Assembly: GCA_963924555.1 (NCBI GenBank)
Contig: OZ004589.1
Location: 5,456,001-5,520,000, forward strand
Direction: 5' to 3'
Length of the DNA: 64,000 nucleotides
Source: Crambe crambe
Lineage: Eukaryota > Porifera > Demospongiae > Poecilosclerida > Crambeidae
Shown: one piece after another, positions 41,116 to 53,980 of the stretch
Layout of the letters: every line of letters starts with the position of its first letter
How positions within the stretch are numbered: the stretch's first letter is position 1
Position numbers and translations under genes: made by a program
The notes under the pieces: generated by a model
What the model saw: the letters and a program-made list of their open reading frames with translations, nothing else
The model's database searches: none
Told to the model about the DNA's origin: nothing

Positions 41116-43203
41116 ATGCTTAGATGAGAGATAACCATCGTTTGTGAAGTCTGATCTGCTTTGTGATGGGTCATGTGGGATTGTGATGTAAAGGCCAAGG
41201 AATTTAATAGGCCTGTCACCAATAAAAGGAAGGGGTTTGTTATCTAGCTTCAGTTTAGGGTCAATGGTATGACCAGTAGATCCCTGTAAAGATACAGTGT
41301 AGCACTTGGAAGGCTTTGCTTTCATTCCTGCCCACTCCAACCACTTTTCTGTCATATTTAGAAGATGTTGACAGGCTGCAGGGCAATTTGCTACTAAGCA
41401 CGTATCATCAGCGTATTGTAAAACATTGACTGTGTGGGATGACTTGTATAATGAATAACCCAGGTCAGTTCTTGTTTTGAGGGTGTCTATCAAAGTATTA
41501 ATCACTGTGTTAAATATCACCACTGACAACGGATCTCCTTGGTAGACTCCTCTCTGAAGTGGGACCAGTGGTGTTGACCAACCATCTGATATTACTTCTG
41601 CTGCAATCCCATCATAGAGCGACTCTACTATTGCAGAGAATTTGGGAGGGGCATGGTAGTGGTTTAGGGAGAACTTGATGAGGGAGTGGTGTACACTTCC
41701 ATATGCATTAGCAAGGTCCAGCCATGCAGTAGTCACTGATCGGTGACGTTTCCTTGCCTCATGAAGGATTGCACCTAATTTGGAATGGTGTTCTGTACAT
41801 CCTGGAGTAGCAGTCATAAATGCCTTCTGGACTGACCTATCAAGATACTTGTTCCCCAGCATAAATTCCAGCCAGCGGTTCTTCAAAATGGAGGTGAAGA
41901 GTTTGCCTATACAAGAAGTTAAGGCAATTGGCCTAAAATTGGCTGGTTGCGAAGGGTCATTCTTTGCAGCTTCCTTCCCAATCAATTTGATAGCTGCAAC
42001 CTTCCAATCCTTTGGGATCACTGATTGAGACCAGCAACAGTTGAAGATGTTTAAAAGTGCAGGGACCAGGGATCGGCACTTTTTGAAGATGATATATGGT
42101 ATTTGATTGAAGGGAGATGGTGATGATGAATGTCTTGATCGTTTGATTACTGATATGATTTCCCACTCTTCAATAGGGCCAGTCTCTAATTCCTCTATAG
42201 GTGGTCTAGGAGTCGGCATCCATGATGGCTTTTCATACACTTGTTATGTTGATTGATATGTAGTCTTGAAGAAATCATATGCTTCTTTATCTGAGAAAGT
42301 TGGTGTGACTCTTCTGGTTGAATTGTCATCTAGGAGGTTGCTAGTAAATTTCCAAAAATCTTTATAACATCTCTGCCTTGCTTGTTTAGCCCTATTCCAC
42401 TTGTCAACTCTGATGGATCGTTTTTTCAAGGAGCTGTGTGACTGGACCAATCTGAAGAAATTGCGAGCAAGTGACTGTATTTCTGATTGACATAATCCAC
42501 TTCTTTTGGCCCTTCTATAGTCTTTCCTTGCCCGATTCTTCAAGTTTTTTGCTTTCTTCAAAGCCCTGTCATGATTGTGTGGTGTGTGTTTTTTCTTATT
42601 CATAAGTGGAAACTTCTTGATACCATGCTTCTCAGCAAAGTATCTATATAGGCCCTCAACAAGAATGGTGTTCTTCTCATCAATTGCAGCAGCAAGAATA
42701 ATTCTAGGAATTACATTTTTTTTTTTTTTGAAAAAGGAATCAGCTGTTAACCAGTCTTCCTCACAGTTTGGAAGTAAAATCCCTGCCCTTACTACTGGGA
42801 TGCATTGGTCAACCTGGTGGACTTGGTCTCCGCTTGATCTCTGTTTATTTGTACCTTGTTTTGGATGAACTGTGGTTTGTTGAGTTGTGGTTAGTTTTGT
42901 TGTTGTGGTTGAAATTGTGGTTTGTTGAGTTGTGGTTATATTAGGAGAGCTGATCTCCATACAGAAAGAGTTTTTTCTCAAATGTGTTTCTAGTCTGATA
43001 AAAAACTTCTGACACTTTGGACATCTAGCTTTCTTTGGTTTATTCTCTGATTTCCTCTTATCCAGTGTCTTCTTTGATAGATAACTTGAATAGTCTTTTC
43101 CTTCTCTCATTCTGCATTTCGGAAGATGACAACCCAGCTTCTTGAAACTAGATTTGCAGAAGGGACAAGACTTCAAATTTGCTTGGTTGATGATGGTTGT
43201 CAT
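41071..43203 (-). pseudogene. LINE ORF, N-terminal zinc fingers and reverse transcriptase
   Basis: Begins at 43203 (M-T-T-I-I-N). Two C2H2-like fingers appear near residues 13-32 and 61-81 (C-P-F-C...H...C and C-P-K-C...H...C), followed by a Thr-rich linker. An in-frame TAA at 42246 interrupts; beyond it the same frame continues into a reverse transcriptase with N-F-R-P-I-A-L-T-S, Q-G-D-P-L-S and the catalytic Y-A-D-D. The frame ends in the inserted fold-back element at 41115. Confidence 0.7.
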
Positions 43204-43397
43204 GGTGAAGTATTAATTTGAAATTTGGCAGAGCAACTGCTTCTAGACTTTGTCAGAGCCTTCTGAATTGCTACTAGAGCAGGTCTAATAACAAAGGTAC
43301 CTAAACTATGAACAGTAGGAACAGCTAGAAAACAGTAGAACAAAGCCAGTAATTTCATTAATTTCATTAATTTTTTTTTTTTTGAAATGCCTGCATT

Positions 43398-43508
<111 letters not shown>

Positions 43509-46500
43509 TGAAGGCACTCCTGTATTTGTCTTCAGAAGAATTCATAGCAGTTGCCATAGCTACCCATACTACTTCATTTTATCATTGTAGTTGTGGTTTA
43601 TCAAACATGCCATATTACATACTGTCTATAATCATGGTGCTAATTTTGTCCCGCCACAAAACTAAAGTCCAACATTGAATGGGATTGTACCTGAATGTTC
43701 GGTAATGGATGCCATAATAAAAAAGAACCCGACGAAAGAGTTAAGTAGGCGTCAGAGGTGATGAAGTGGAGGCGGAGTTTATTGAGTTCGGAAAAAAGTG
43801 AAGAGATTAGTATCTGAATCGGAGCTATGGATTTGCTGAGTTACAATTTCATTGCATAAATTATTGCTCTGTACGATAGTGCGCATGAATGCAGTTCATA
43901 TAGCAACGTGAATTTCTAGCGCTAAGTTGAAACTGGCTACAGCTGCAGCCATTATTGATACATGCGTGGGTGTTGAAAATTCCGGGGATCACGTGAATTC
44001 TGAATCTGGCGGACAAGGCTTTGAGTCATAATTTCCTGACTACCATGATATCCACCCGATTGCCTCCATGGAGTCCTAGTGCAATAACATAGATAGCTAC
44101 CTATGTTCCACAGTAACTAGCTTCAACTATTGCCATTTCTAATAGCTATAGGCCTACATTTTTAGCTATCTTCAAACCTTGACCTTAGTCTATGCTATGA
44201 AAGCTAGCTTGTCCTACTATGATCAGCTGTTGGGTACATCACAGGAGTTATACATGTTCTCAAACATACACTGCAAGCCACTATAGCATACTTGGGTGAA
44301 GTTTATCAAGTGCTGAGCTCAAGTGTGCTTACTCATCACTTGGATAACAATATTCACTTGGTGGTTTAGGCAACTGGCCATGATGATTTAGCCTCTAAAA
44401 CTTCGTGTAGCTAGATATACCTAGTCTAGTGCTGATCCACAAAAAAAAAGCATTGTGTGCATTGTGTTTATACAGGCCATTGAAGAGAGTGATGATGCCG
44501 GAAAAAAGGAATTTACGAAATTCTGTACTGAGCATAACGAAGACAGTGTCCAATCTATTGTTTGCAGGAAGGATAAAAGAGATGTGATAAACAAAAGGCT
44601 AGTGTTTCTGAACAGATCTCTCATCAAGAGGAAAACGTTCACACTCCTACACTATGCTGTGTTCGAAAACTGCCCAGAAACAGTGAAGATGCTCATTGAG
44701 AAAGGGGCTGGTAAGTGATAAGCTAATGTTGATTGAGTCATTCTTCTATAATCACCTTGTCATTGTAGATCCTGCTGCTGAACATGAGATGCAAGGAACT
44801 GCACTTCATTTTGCTTCCCTCTCTGCTAAATGTGATGTTGAAATGCTTAAGACAATATTTGACACCAGTGAAAGAATTGGCAAAAAAATGTAAACAATAA
44901 TATAGCTTGATGCCCCTTATAATGCACAGCTGGATTAGCTGTAGCTACACGCTAGTTATATATCAACAGAGTTTGTGTGTTTCTACATATCAATTTCATA
45001 TTTCTTATACTTGCAGAAAAAAAGAAACAGTAAATAAAGTGAATGGCTTTGCATGGACCGCTTTATTTTATGCCATAGAACGAGAGGATAAATTGATGTT
45101 AGAGTTTTTATTGAAGAATGGTGCAGGTACAGTAGGTTATGTTATTAAGATGATTAGCTATTATAATTATTATCATACCTAGCAGGGAGTTTGTGAGCCG
45201 TATGATGTGGCTCAATCTATAATATTGGAGTATAGCTATTACATTACCACAATAATTGGCGAGGGAAGCGAGCCACTCTCTGGTCATGTCAACAGGAGCT
45301 CGAGATATATATATACGTACGTCAAAAAATTATCATTCCACATGCGCTGAACCAATTGCTAAGCGACAACAAAGACTCAATTTTAATGTGGATTAGCAAA
45401 ATGTAAATTTGACGATTAGCTACTATAGTATGGAGCCACCAAAGGCTAAAAAGAGACAGAGAAAGAGATAAGAACTAGGCTAGACGAAAGAAATGCATGT
45501 GCCCCTCCCACTGCATGTCACACCCAATAATTTACAAAAAAATTGTGTAAACTGCATGTATGTGCATGAGGACATAACTTCACATTATCAACATTGCTTC
45601 GCTCGCCCAACAACGCTTTATAAGCAATTCCTAGTAGTTAATGTAGCTATATAAATGCTACCATCCAGGAAAGGCACTTAAATAGATAATAATTTTGAAT
45701 TTATAAGAAGTGGTCCCTTTCCAGTCATAATAACCACAAATACATTACATTACACCATGCAGCTAGCGCTACCTGATGTTAATCAGAATGCTGTGATTAC
45801 TTTGTAGATGCCACTTCATTTATTGAGGAGTTTGGAGGCACTTCTTTTGTTTTCACTGCATGGCTGTCATCTGCTGAAATCTTCAAATTCATGGTGGATT
45901 ATCATGGACTGTAGGCAAAGAACCATTGCTAGCTATGCAGGCTGAATAAAGTTCTGTTTTTTTATTGTAGGGATTCTGATTCAAAAGAAAACAAGATGAA
46001 ATTGAAAGAATTAGTAAATGATGTCAAAAGAGAAGGGACAAAAAGTCCAGAAGAAGATAGAAAGCTAGACATTAACAATCGAAGGATTCTCTTTCTTGCC
46101 TGTAGACAACGCTGTGTCAAATTGGTGGAGACATTACTGATATATGGTGCAGGTTAGTCTACTCCTAAGAAGAAATCAGCTCCAAGCAGTTAGCTCTATA
46201 GCTAGAGGCTATAGCTAGCAAACTGCATCTGCATGTATAGCTATGGCTAACTATATTCTATTACTATCCAAAGTGAGTCTTAAATTTTGGCTATAGCAGC
46301 TAAGCTATTTCATATATAATTGCTGTCCTATAGATCCTTCCCTACCTGATGAAACAGGGAGAAATGCTGTGCATTATGCAGTCGAGTGTCGTGATGAAAG
46401 TATACTCAAACGACTGCTGAAGGATGATGAGCTGAAGTAAGCATCAATTAATTGAGCAAAGCACTCTCAAGTCATGACTCAATGAAATTGTTGATTAAGG

Positions 46501-47061
46501 CGAGCTTGAACAAGCCCCATGCATGCACTCTAGCGAGTAATACTGGGGCATGCAGATTGTATGTGGATGATGGGACAAGCCTGATATACGTAGTTTGCAT
46601 AGAATTTGGTAGTCATGAAGGTCTACTATAGCTATACTGTGACCATTTATACTTATAGCTCTAAATGAATAGTTATTTCTATACTGGACTATTGGCTATA
46701 AGGAGCACAAGCACTTGCTTGCATATTGCCCTATTGGAAGTATATATATATACACCTTTCACCTCTGCTGATGAAACTCAGGGTAGATTCAGTGGATAAG
46801 CAGCAACACTCAGCATTGTGGTATGCTTTGGAAAATGGTGTAAGTCCAAACATTGTGCAGCTATTAATGAAAAGAAGAGCAAAAGTCACTAAACCAAATG
46901 GTATAATAATCTATGAGCATTGAAGAAGCTCATTATTATTACATGCTATTTTTAGACTCGTTCAAAGAAATGAAGCTAAGCAGATTAATTACAGATGATA
47001 ATTACACTGATGAAGTTTTTGCAGATATTGTTAGTTTCTTGGACCAAGACAGGTATATCGT

Positions 47062-47099
<38 letters not shown>

Positions 47100-47186
47100 G
47101 CTATCAAGATGCATGATCTTGATTTAAGTAGTTATTTCCTCCTAGGCACAAACATTCACTCAATTCCACAAGCCCCCTGGAAAAAA

Positions 47187-47325
47187 TGACTCCCTAGTTC
47201 TGAGCACTCTTGACTAGGTGTGGGTGATTCCCACTCATTCACACCTAGGTCTGAGTGACTCCCCAGTCATTTCTGACTGGAAGTCATCCACACCTAGTCA
47301 GGAGTGACCGGGTCAGAGGGAGTCA
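47187..47325. mobile_element. short palindromic MITE in a copy B intron
   Basis: TGACTCCCT and TGACTAGGTGTGG near the left are repeated inverted near the right (CCACACCTAGTCA, AGGGAGTCA). About 140 bp in total. GTT/TTG and ATC microsatellites lie on either side (47059-47100 and 47378-47440). Confidence 0.55.
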
Positions 47326-49361
47326 CCACTGACTATGACACCGGCAAGTATAGCCACCAAGTTTCAACCATAAAAATTTGTTGTTGTTGTTATTGTTGTC
47401 ATCATCATCGTCGTCATCGTCATCATTGTTGTTATTGTTTATTATGTGTAGTTTAGAGCGAGATATATGTACAGAGAAGCATTTCAATATCTTTCAGCTA
47501 GCTACTTCTTCTAATAAGCCAGCTAAATTGAAAATATTGCTGGAAAAATATGAAGGCAAGTCAGATCAACTTTTCTTGGCTGTGTCAATCCCCCATATTG
47601 ATGCAGATTTACTTGAAAGACTTCAACATTCCAAGTCAAGTATTCATAAACATCTAAGTAAGTGCACCTGTAATCAAATGAGATAGATAATAATAATTAA
47701 TGGTCAAAGCTGAATATTCTTTTGGTTTTTAAGCAGGAAGACTCCACAGGACATAGAAAGTAGTCTGGCATAGCCGAAACTTCATAGTGAAGGGTCAGGC
47801 TCTACCCCCAAAAAATAAAAAAGGGGTGGGGGTGGGGACTGTACATTATTAATACTACCTACAATATTATTATTTTCAGAAAAACATGTGCGAAAGAAGC
47901 ATCTATTTCATATAGCTTTGAAGCAGGGTTGCTCACCTGATGTTATAGACTTGCTCAATGACTGGTCAGTACATGAATCCAATGCATAGGGCTCAATAGT
48001 ATGCAAGTAAAATTTAATGCAGTTCATGTTATACGAACCTAATGAAGGATGACGAAGGAAATACACCTCTTCATTGTTTGACAGATGAAACTCGTGAAGA
48101 TTCTTTCATAAAATTTATGAAAATTGATGTAAACTCCTGTCTTTAGCTACTTATTATAATTTAGTTATTATTATCTATAATATCATCAGGTAACAAAAAC
48201 CAAGGAGATGATGAAATTAAAAAATCAAAGAAATGTAAGGTCACATCATGAGAGTAGCTAGCAGTAGTTAATAACATACGTATTTGAGGAGGACAGGCTC
48301 ATGTAAATAATGTATACGTATTGTGTTCCCATTGAAATATTATATTTGAGCACTGTGATTTTTGAATGCACCACTGACAGCTAGATAGTTGAAATAATTA
48401 TTTTTGTACTTAGCCTAGTATAATATAATATAATGAATCTGATATTGAGTATTATACTAGAGAACACCCTTGGATATTGCCATGGAAACAAAGCAGCAGA
48501 CCTTTTTTAATATCTTCGTAGTGGACTGAGATGCTGAAGTACATACCTCAACATTATTGAGAGCGATACGAAAGAAACGCCCAGAGTAAGTGTACAAATT
48601 TAAAAACCTGTAGTTCTTATCAGGCAAATGGAACCTGAATAATACCTAACTGGGTAGCTCAGCTGATCAGTTATACATGTAAAATATTACATAGGTGTTA
48701 TATAAAATATTACATAGGTGTTCCTCTTTGTTTGTGAAGAAAAGTAAAGATATATTCTCACTACTACAAGTTTCTGGAGATAGATATCAGGATGAAGGTG
48801 ACATGGAATTGCGACGATTCAGCAGACCTGAAGATAGGCCAGGTATTAATTTTATTAACACATGCATACATACATATTACTTTTATAACAGATGGTACTG
48901 AAGAACCATTGAATTACTGTGAAAGAGAAGACAGTGAAAGAGCTCTTAGGAGGCCTTTTATAGAATTGATCAAGGAGATGCCAGGTAGTGTAGCAGCTAT
49001 ACATGGGAGATCCTTGTGCAATAAAATAATTATAATAGATGTAGCTAAAGAAGCATTAGATCGCTGTGAAGAGGAAGACAGTGAAAGAGCTCTCTACGTG
49101 GTTGATGATTAGTAAGTGATTATTCATAATAATTATGACTTGGAAGTACCCTAGCAACATAACTAGTGCACTTCCATGATCATTAGTAGCAATAGATAGC
49201 AATTTTGTGGGAAGAGTTCTAGTAGTCATAAGGCAGTTCCAAACAAATCACTTGGTAATGGTACGCTATAACATAATATCCATAGGCGTATGCATGTGCG
49301 TTGTCAAGATAACAAGCGTAAGTATATAAGGTCGTTTCTGTGTGCATTTTTTAGTATCACC

Positions 49362-49392
49362 CTGATGAAGGCTAGAGTATTCTGGTCGAAAC
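49362..49392 (+). ncRNA. hammerhead-ribozyme-like motif (tentative)
   Basis: CTGATGA is followed by a 7-bp stem (GGCTAGA with TCTGGTC, loop GTAT) and then GAAAC, the core layout of a hammerhead ribozyme. Position 10.1 is A, not the usual G, and a convincing third stem is missing, so catalysis is doubtful. Similar degenerate motifs mark Penelope-like element remnants. Confidence 0.3.
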
Positions 49393-49446
49393 GTTGGTGG
49401 TTTGTTTCATAAGCTAATTTTATGAGAACTAATTCTATTGAAATCA

Positions 49447-49661
49447 CTTGTTTAACGGATTTTTTCTCCTTTCTTATAGGCAGGCAGGACGAAATAAACT
49501 TAAATATAAACTACCTCAGTATACTATGCATCATATTTATATGGTCATGTGTTCTAATACACAGAGAAACAGGGATCTAGTATACAAAGATGAACAGCAG
49601 TATACTGAGAATATACAAGTTTAAATCTGTCAAAATAGGGCAGGGAATCCGTTAAACAAGT
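49447..49661. repeat. 215-bp segment with 15-bp inverted ends
   Basis: CTTGTTTAACGGATT at the left and AATCCGTTAAACAAG at the right are exact inverted copies. It lies in the intron between copy B exons 17 and 18, directly after the hammerhead-like motif. Confidence 0.6.
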
Positions 49662-51015
49662 AGCTAATTTATTTTGAACTGCCTAAGCTTAAACTACATG
49701 CATGTTTTTATAATGTATATAGTAAATCACCAGAGCATCCATTGAAAGTTATGGTAAGTGAAACTCTAGTGTAATTCGACTATTAGTTGATAAACCATAA
49801 TTATTATTATAGTAAAATTAATGAACACTGCTTTAATATTTTTTCAATAGATAAAGTATGAACATTCGTTTGAACTTTTGAGGCATTCAGTAGTGACGAG
49901 AGTTATGAACTCCAAGTTGTATCACCATGGCTACCTGTTCTACTTTCTTCTATTAAGCATACATATTCTCTACATTGGATTCCTGTCTGCTTTCTCACAA
50001 GTAATACCCAATCCAAGAGAGAATGCCTTGTGTTCTAGTAAGTTCAGTGCAAAACATCTCAAGCTATATACCACTTGAGCCAATTAGCTAATTTTTGGGG
50101 ACTCCCCATGCATGCAACATTAGGCTTATAATGGCTAACATACGTACGTAATAGGTGAATTTTCAGGCATACAAATTACCCATTAAACTATTATAGCTAT
50201 AGGTAACTTTTGGGGAATTGCTTGAAAGCACAAATGGCCAATATAGCAAATTAACAAGCAAACAAACAAATAAACAAACAGAAATAAACAGTATGATCTC
50301 AACTCTTTCAGATAGTACCAATGTCACAAGTACTGCTGCAGAAATAACCAGGAACCAAGGTACGTACTAGCCAATAATCATAATAAAATTTAATGGTAAT
50401 AATGATGAGGTTGCAACAACAACAATGAGGAATGTGCCACTGGTACCTCCATATTTCTTTATCGCTTGCAGTTCTGGCATCATTCATCATCATCTTTGCT
50501 GCAATTAGAGTTCTTACCAAATCCTTCCATTTCTTCATTTCCTTATACAACTTTATACGAGAATACCTCACAACAGGGAGGTACTTGATACCATGCTACT
50601 GGTTCCCACTACTGAATAGACTGAAAAATTATTTGGAGATATTTATCTACACATCAGCTATTGTCATAAGTGTGAATGTAATAACAAGCTTCAATGGATG
50701 CCTTACTTCAACAGTTTATAATTTTGTAATATTCATTGTTGCTCTGAGCTGGATAAATTTCGTGATCTTTCTGTCACATACGCCTTTCATTGGAGTTTAT
50801 GCTCGTATCTTCATTACCATCACTAAAACATTTCTCAAGTTAGCACTGTTTGCCTTACTTCTAGTAATTGGAACAACATTGGTGCTAGTGATGTTATTCT
50901 CCAATCAACAACAACCAGTAAGTTACTGTTACAATAAGCATGTACATGAACCTGATTAGCTCAAACACTATTTATAATAAGAAGATAATCTCTGTAAACT
51001 CTAGCTATAATAGCC

Positions 51016-51126
51016 ATGTACAGTGGAACCTCCAATAACAGACACTCCAAAAAAGGACAAACCTCTCAACAAAGGACACAATGAGGCTGGGTCCCAACTG
51101 TGTCCATTATTCAGAGGTTCCACTGT
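51016..51126. mobile_element. pogo/Tigger-like MITE, complete
   Basis: TIRs of about 13 bp start CAGTGGAACCTCC and end GGTTCCACTG, flanked by TA on both sides as in Tc1/mariner/pogo insertions. The 111-bp element is in a copy B intron. Relatives: 20836-20990 and 54846-54975. Confidence 0.7.
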
Positions 51127-51186
51127 AGCTATAGCTACATGTAAGTCATAACTAGCTGCATGCACTCCCATCTCTTATTATTATAT

Positions 51187-51310
51187 ATAGGTGTAGGAAG
51201 CAGGGGGGCAAGGGGGCTCTCGCCCCCCTAAATTATTAATGAAGATAAGTGGTTTACTGTAAGAGAAATTGTGGTTGCCCCCCTAATCAAAATCATCTTC
51301 CTACACCTAT
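51187..51310. mobile_element. short MITE with TAGGTGTAGGAAG ends
   Basis: TAGGTGTAGGAAG at the left and CTTCCTACACCTA at the right are perfect inverted ends around a 100-bp interior containing two runs of G or C. In the same copy B intron as the pogo-like element. Confidence 0.65.
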
Positions 51311-52093
51311 GTAATATAGCCACCTTCTTTCTACATTCACTCAAAATAACTAAAGGTTGCCATAGTAAATGGTTTACTATATTATAGACATCGCCTTTCA
51401 CACTTGATTTTGGAACAGCCATGGTCAAGGTCATCACCATGGTGACAGGAGAGCTGGGATTTGAGGATATATTCTCACTGTCTTATGATATCAAAGACCC
51501 ACTTACTACTAATGATGCCGCTCCAGGGATTAATAATGGACCTCCAGTCAGTGCTGGAGTTGCCTATTTCCTGTGGATACTTTTCCTTGTGTTTATGCCC
51601 ATTCTTCTCTCTAATATGCTGGTGAATACTGTACCTAACAGCTCCAGAGTGTTATTATCTTAATTATAATTTCCAAGACTGGTCTAGCTGTTGGTGATGT
51701 TGAGAAGATAATCAATGAGGCAACATTGAAAAAAATTATAAACCAGGTATGGTGACAAGAGACAAAAATCAGATTGTTAACTATAACAAGTTTATACTAG
51801 CTAGATGTATAATCAACTACAATTGTGGCTGCTTATTTCATTTATATGTAGGTTGATAATATGATGGAGTTAGAAGAGACGTTTATTTTCATTAATTGTA
51901 GACGAACTCATGTCAAATGTGTTGATAAAAATTGCCTCAAAAATTTGAGAAAATTCATCAAAAAATTTGTGTGGGATGATGAAACTAAACTGGTATGTAC
52001 AAATCAACCATTATATATTATTATATAGATTTTATAATAAAAATCAAACAGGATCGTCAAGTTGAGTTCATCAAAAAGAGCCACTTCTCCTGA

Positions 52094-52456
52094 TAGCTAA
52101 TAATATACCTATGATCGAGACTTCTCTTGTATTTTTGTATTATCATATTTCTTATCTTTACATAATAGCTTTGTGTGCTTCATATTTGTTATATTTTATG
52201 GCCTATAATAATTATGTAATTTATATATTCAATAAGACTGGATTGACTTACAAGTGTGTGATGACTAAAAGGTGACCGACATGTAGCTAAAGCACGTGGT
52301 GCTAAAAGTTCTAGAATATTCTACTGAGCATGCTTACAAAAGATAACCAATAAATAATGCAAAATAATAGTTAACACAATAAAAATACAAGTCAACTTAT
52401 TCCACAATTATATATACTTGGAAGGAGGGACTATAACACACAAGTTAAACTTACCA
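52094..52456. other. spacer downstream of channel copy B
   Basis: AT-rich DNA with no gene recognised. It contains the likely copy B 3' untranslated region, though no clean AATAAA was found near the stop. Confidence 0.5.
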
Positions 52457-52724
52457 AGAACAGGATTTGTCTTTGTATTTTCTCTGTAAAGCGTTAACTG
52501 GGTGGCTTGGACATGAACCAGATGTCTCTCTCTGACACGATTGATATAGTGTGAACAAATACACCACACCATATGCATATACACTAGAAATGTCCCAACT
52601 GCTACAATACTGAAGATTGGGTGGAAAAAAAGGAGATAGCCAATGCTTGTTGATGGATTCGAAGCAATAGCATTAGAACCTAGTGAAAATGCTTGACTAA
52701 CACCGAGTAACTTTACAAGGCCAC
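52457..52724 (-). pseudogene. orphan membrane-protein exon on the minus strand
   Basis: An open segment ends at a clean donor (GTAAGT, minus strand) near 52456. It encodes a hydrophobic helix (F-S-I-V-A-V-G-T-F-L-V-Y-M-H-M-V-W) followed by a polar, Arg/His-rich tail. I do not recognise the family. It lies exactly between copies B and C on the opposite strand, so it may be a fragment of another gene brought in when copy C lost its 5' half. Confidence 0.3.
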
Positions 52725-53980
52725 AATTTCTATGGCTTGAATGATAAGGAATTTATGCTTGAATCTACATCACCATTGCTACAACATTTCTCAAATTGTC
52801 AATTTTTGCCCTGATTTTGGTGTTAGGATCAACACTAGTGCTAGAGAGGTTATTTTACAAACCTGATGTTCCAGTAAGTTATAGAGCCAGCAATCATAAG
52901 GGGATATTAAGCATAGCTAACCTGCATAAAATTGAATTTAGCTAGCTATAATTTATACTCTGGTGATAGTACTTGAGAAAAGGGGTCTTTTGGAGCAGAA
53001 ATTCAAAACGGAAACTCTTAATCTGGAGATTTATATGATATCAAATCTACACACCATTAAATTTTTGTTCCTTAATTGAATTTTACATTTTATATGTAGC
53101 TTGTAAACTTTACAAGCATTTAAGAGCTTTTAATGTTTTGCATGATAAGACCCCTTTTCTCGAGTACTATCACATAAATTTCTGTATTATCTTCAGTAGC
53201 ACATTTAATTTTGTAGAGGTCACCTTTTGCAATAAATTTCGGGACAGCCATGGCCAAGGTCATCACCATGATCACAGGAGAGCTTGGATTTGAAAACATA
53301 TTCTCACTCTCGTATGATGTTGAAGATCCAAAGACCACCACGCCTGTGATAAATTTTCCTATAGCCTATGTTAGCTTTTCTCATACTAATACCCATTTCA
53401 CTTGCCAATATGCTGGTAAGTGATAATTATAATGTGTATAGCCCACTATTATTATTGTGCCCTTCTTGTGTTTAAGATTGGTCTGGCTGTTGGTGATGTA
53501 GAGAAAATAAGGAAAGAGGCAGCTATGAAAAGCAAAAATAAACCAGGTTTTCTTTCTTTAAGACTAACTAGCTAATCATAGCTAGTATGTACAGGCATGC
53601 TAACTAGCTAGCTATATCAGTCAACTTCAAAAATCCATAATAGCTAGCTATAATATAATATTATGTATGTGATTTATCAACCTCAAATACAATAATCATA
53701 ATTATCGGTCCAAATTTCTATGGTACAAATCATCCTTGTAGTAGTTTAGTCATTACTATATAATACACAATCACCAGATTGCTATTTTTATAATGATAGG
53801 TTGGTTACATCATCGAAAAAGAAGAGTTTTGCTCTGAAATTAGTTGTTAAAAAATTGGATATACTGAAAATAATTGTGAAAAAATTCAATATAGTCTGGA
53901 TAAATGCAGAAAGTGCTTCAAAGCCTTTGTGTGGGATAGAGATGATGAAGATCTGATTCCAAAGAGTTATACAAGAGTAT
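52725..53980 (+). pseudogene. 5'-truncated TRPA-like channel, copy C
   Basis: Four blocks match the last exons of copies A and B: part of exon 21 (about 52743-52874, S5 region), exon 22 (about 53217-53415, pore), exon 23 (about 53477-53547, I-G-L-A-V-G-D-V) and exon 24 (about 53801-53980). Damage includes TGA at 52760-52762 where the homologues have Arg, a deletion and frame change inside S6, and an in-frame TAA in exon 24. No ankyrin exons precede it. It is a dead copy closing the tandem array. Confidence 0.75.
52965..53171. mobile_element. MITE with 25-bp near-perfect inverted ends in copy C
   Basis: GATAGTACTTGAGAAAAGGG and, inverted, CCCCTTTTCTCGAGTACTATC bound a 207-bp element in the intron before copy C exon 22. 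One mismatch separates the ends (T/C in the ACTT/ACTC word). Confidence 0.7.

Larger units (their letters stand above)
39570..43210 (-). mobile_element. R2/NeSL-type non-LTR retrotransposon, broken
   Basis: Minus-strand order: zinc fingers, reverse transcriptase, zinc knuckle, restriction-like endonuclease. This is the layout of site-specific or RLE-type LINEs. It is broken by one in-frame TAA (42246-42244), a fold-back insertion (40853-41115) and a frame change. Located in copy B intron 1. Neither end shows a clear target duplication. Confidence 0.75.

Noticed and set aside
48527..48529. Selenocysteine reading of TGA in copy B
   Set aside because: Copy A has Trp (TGG) at the same codon, and TRPA channels are not selenoproteins; a nonsense change is simpler.
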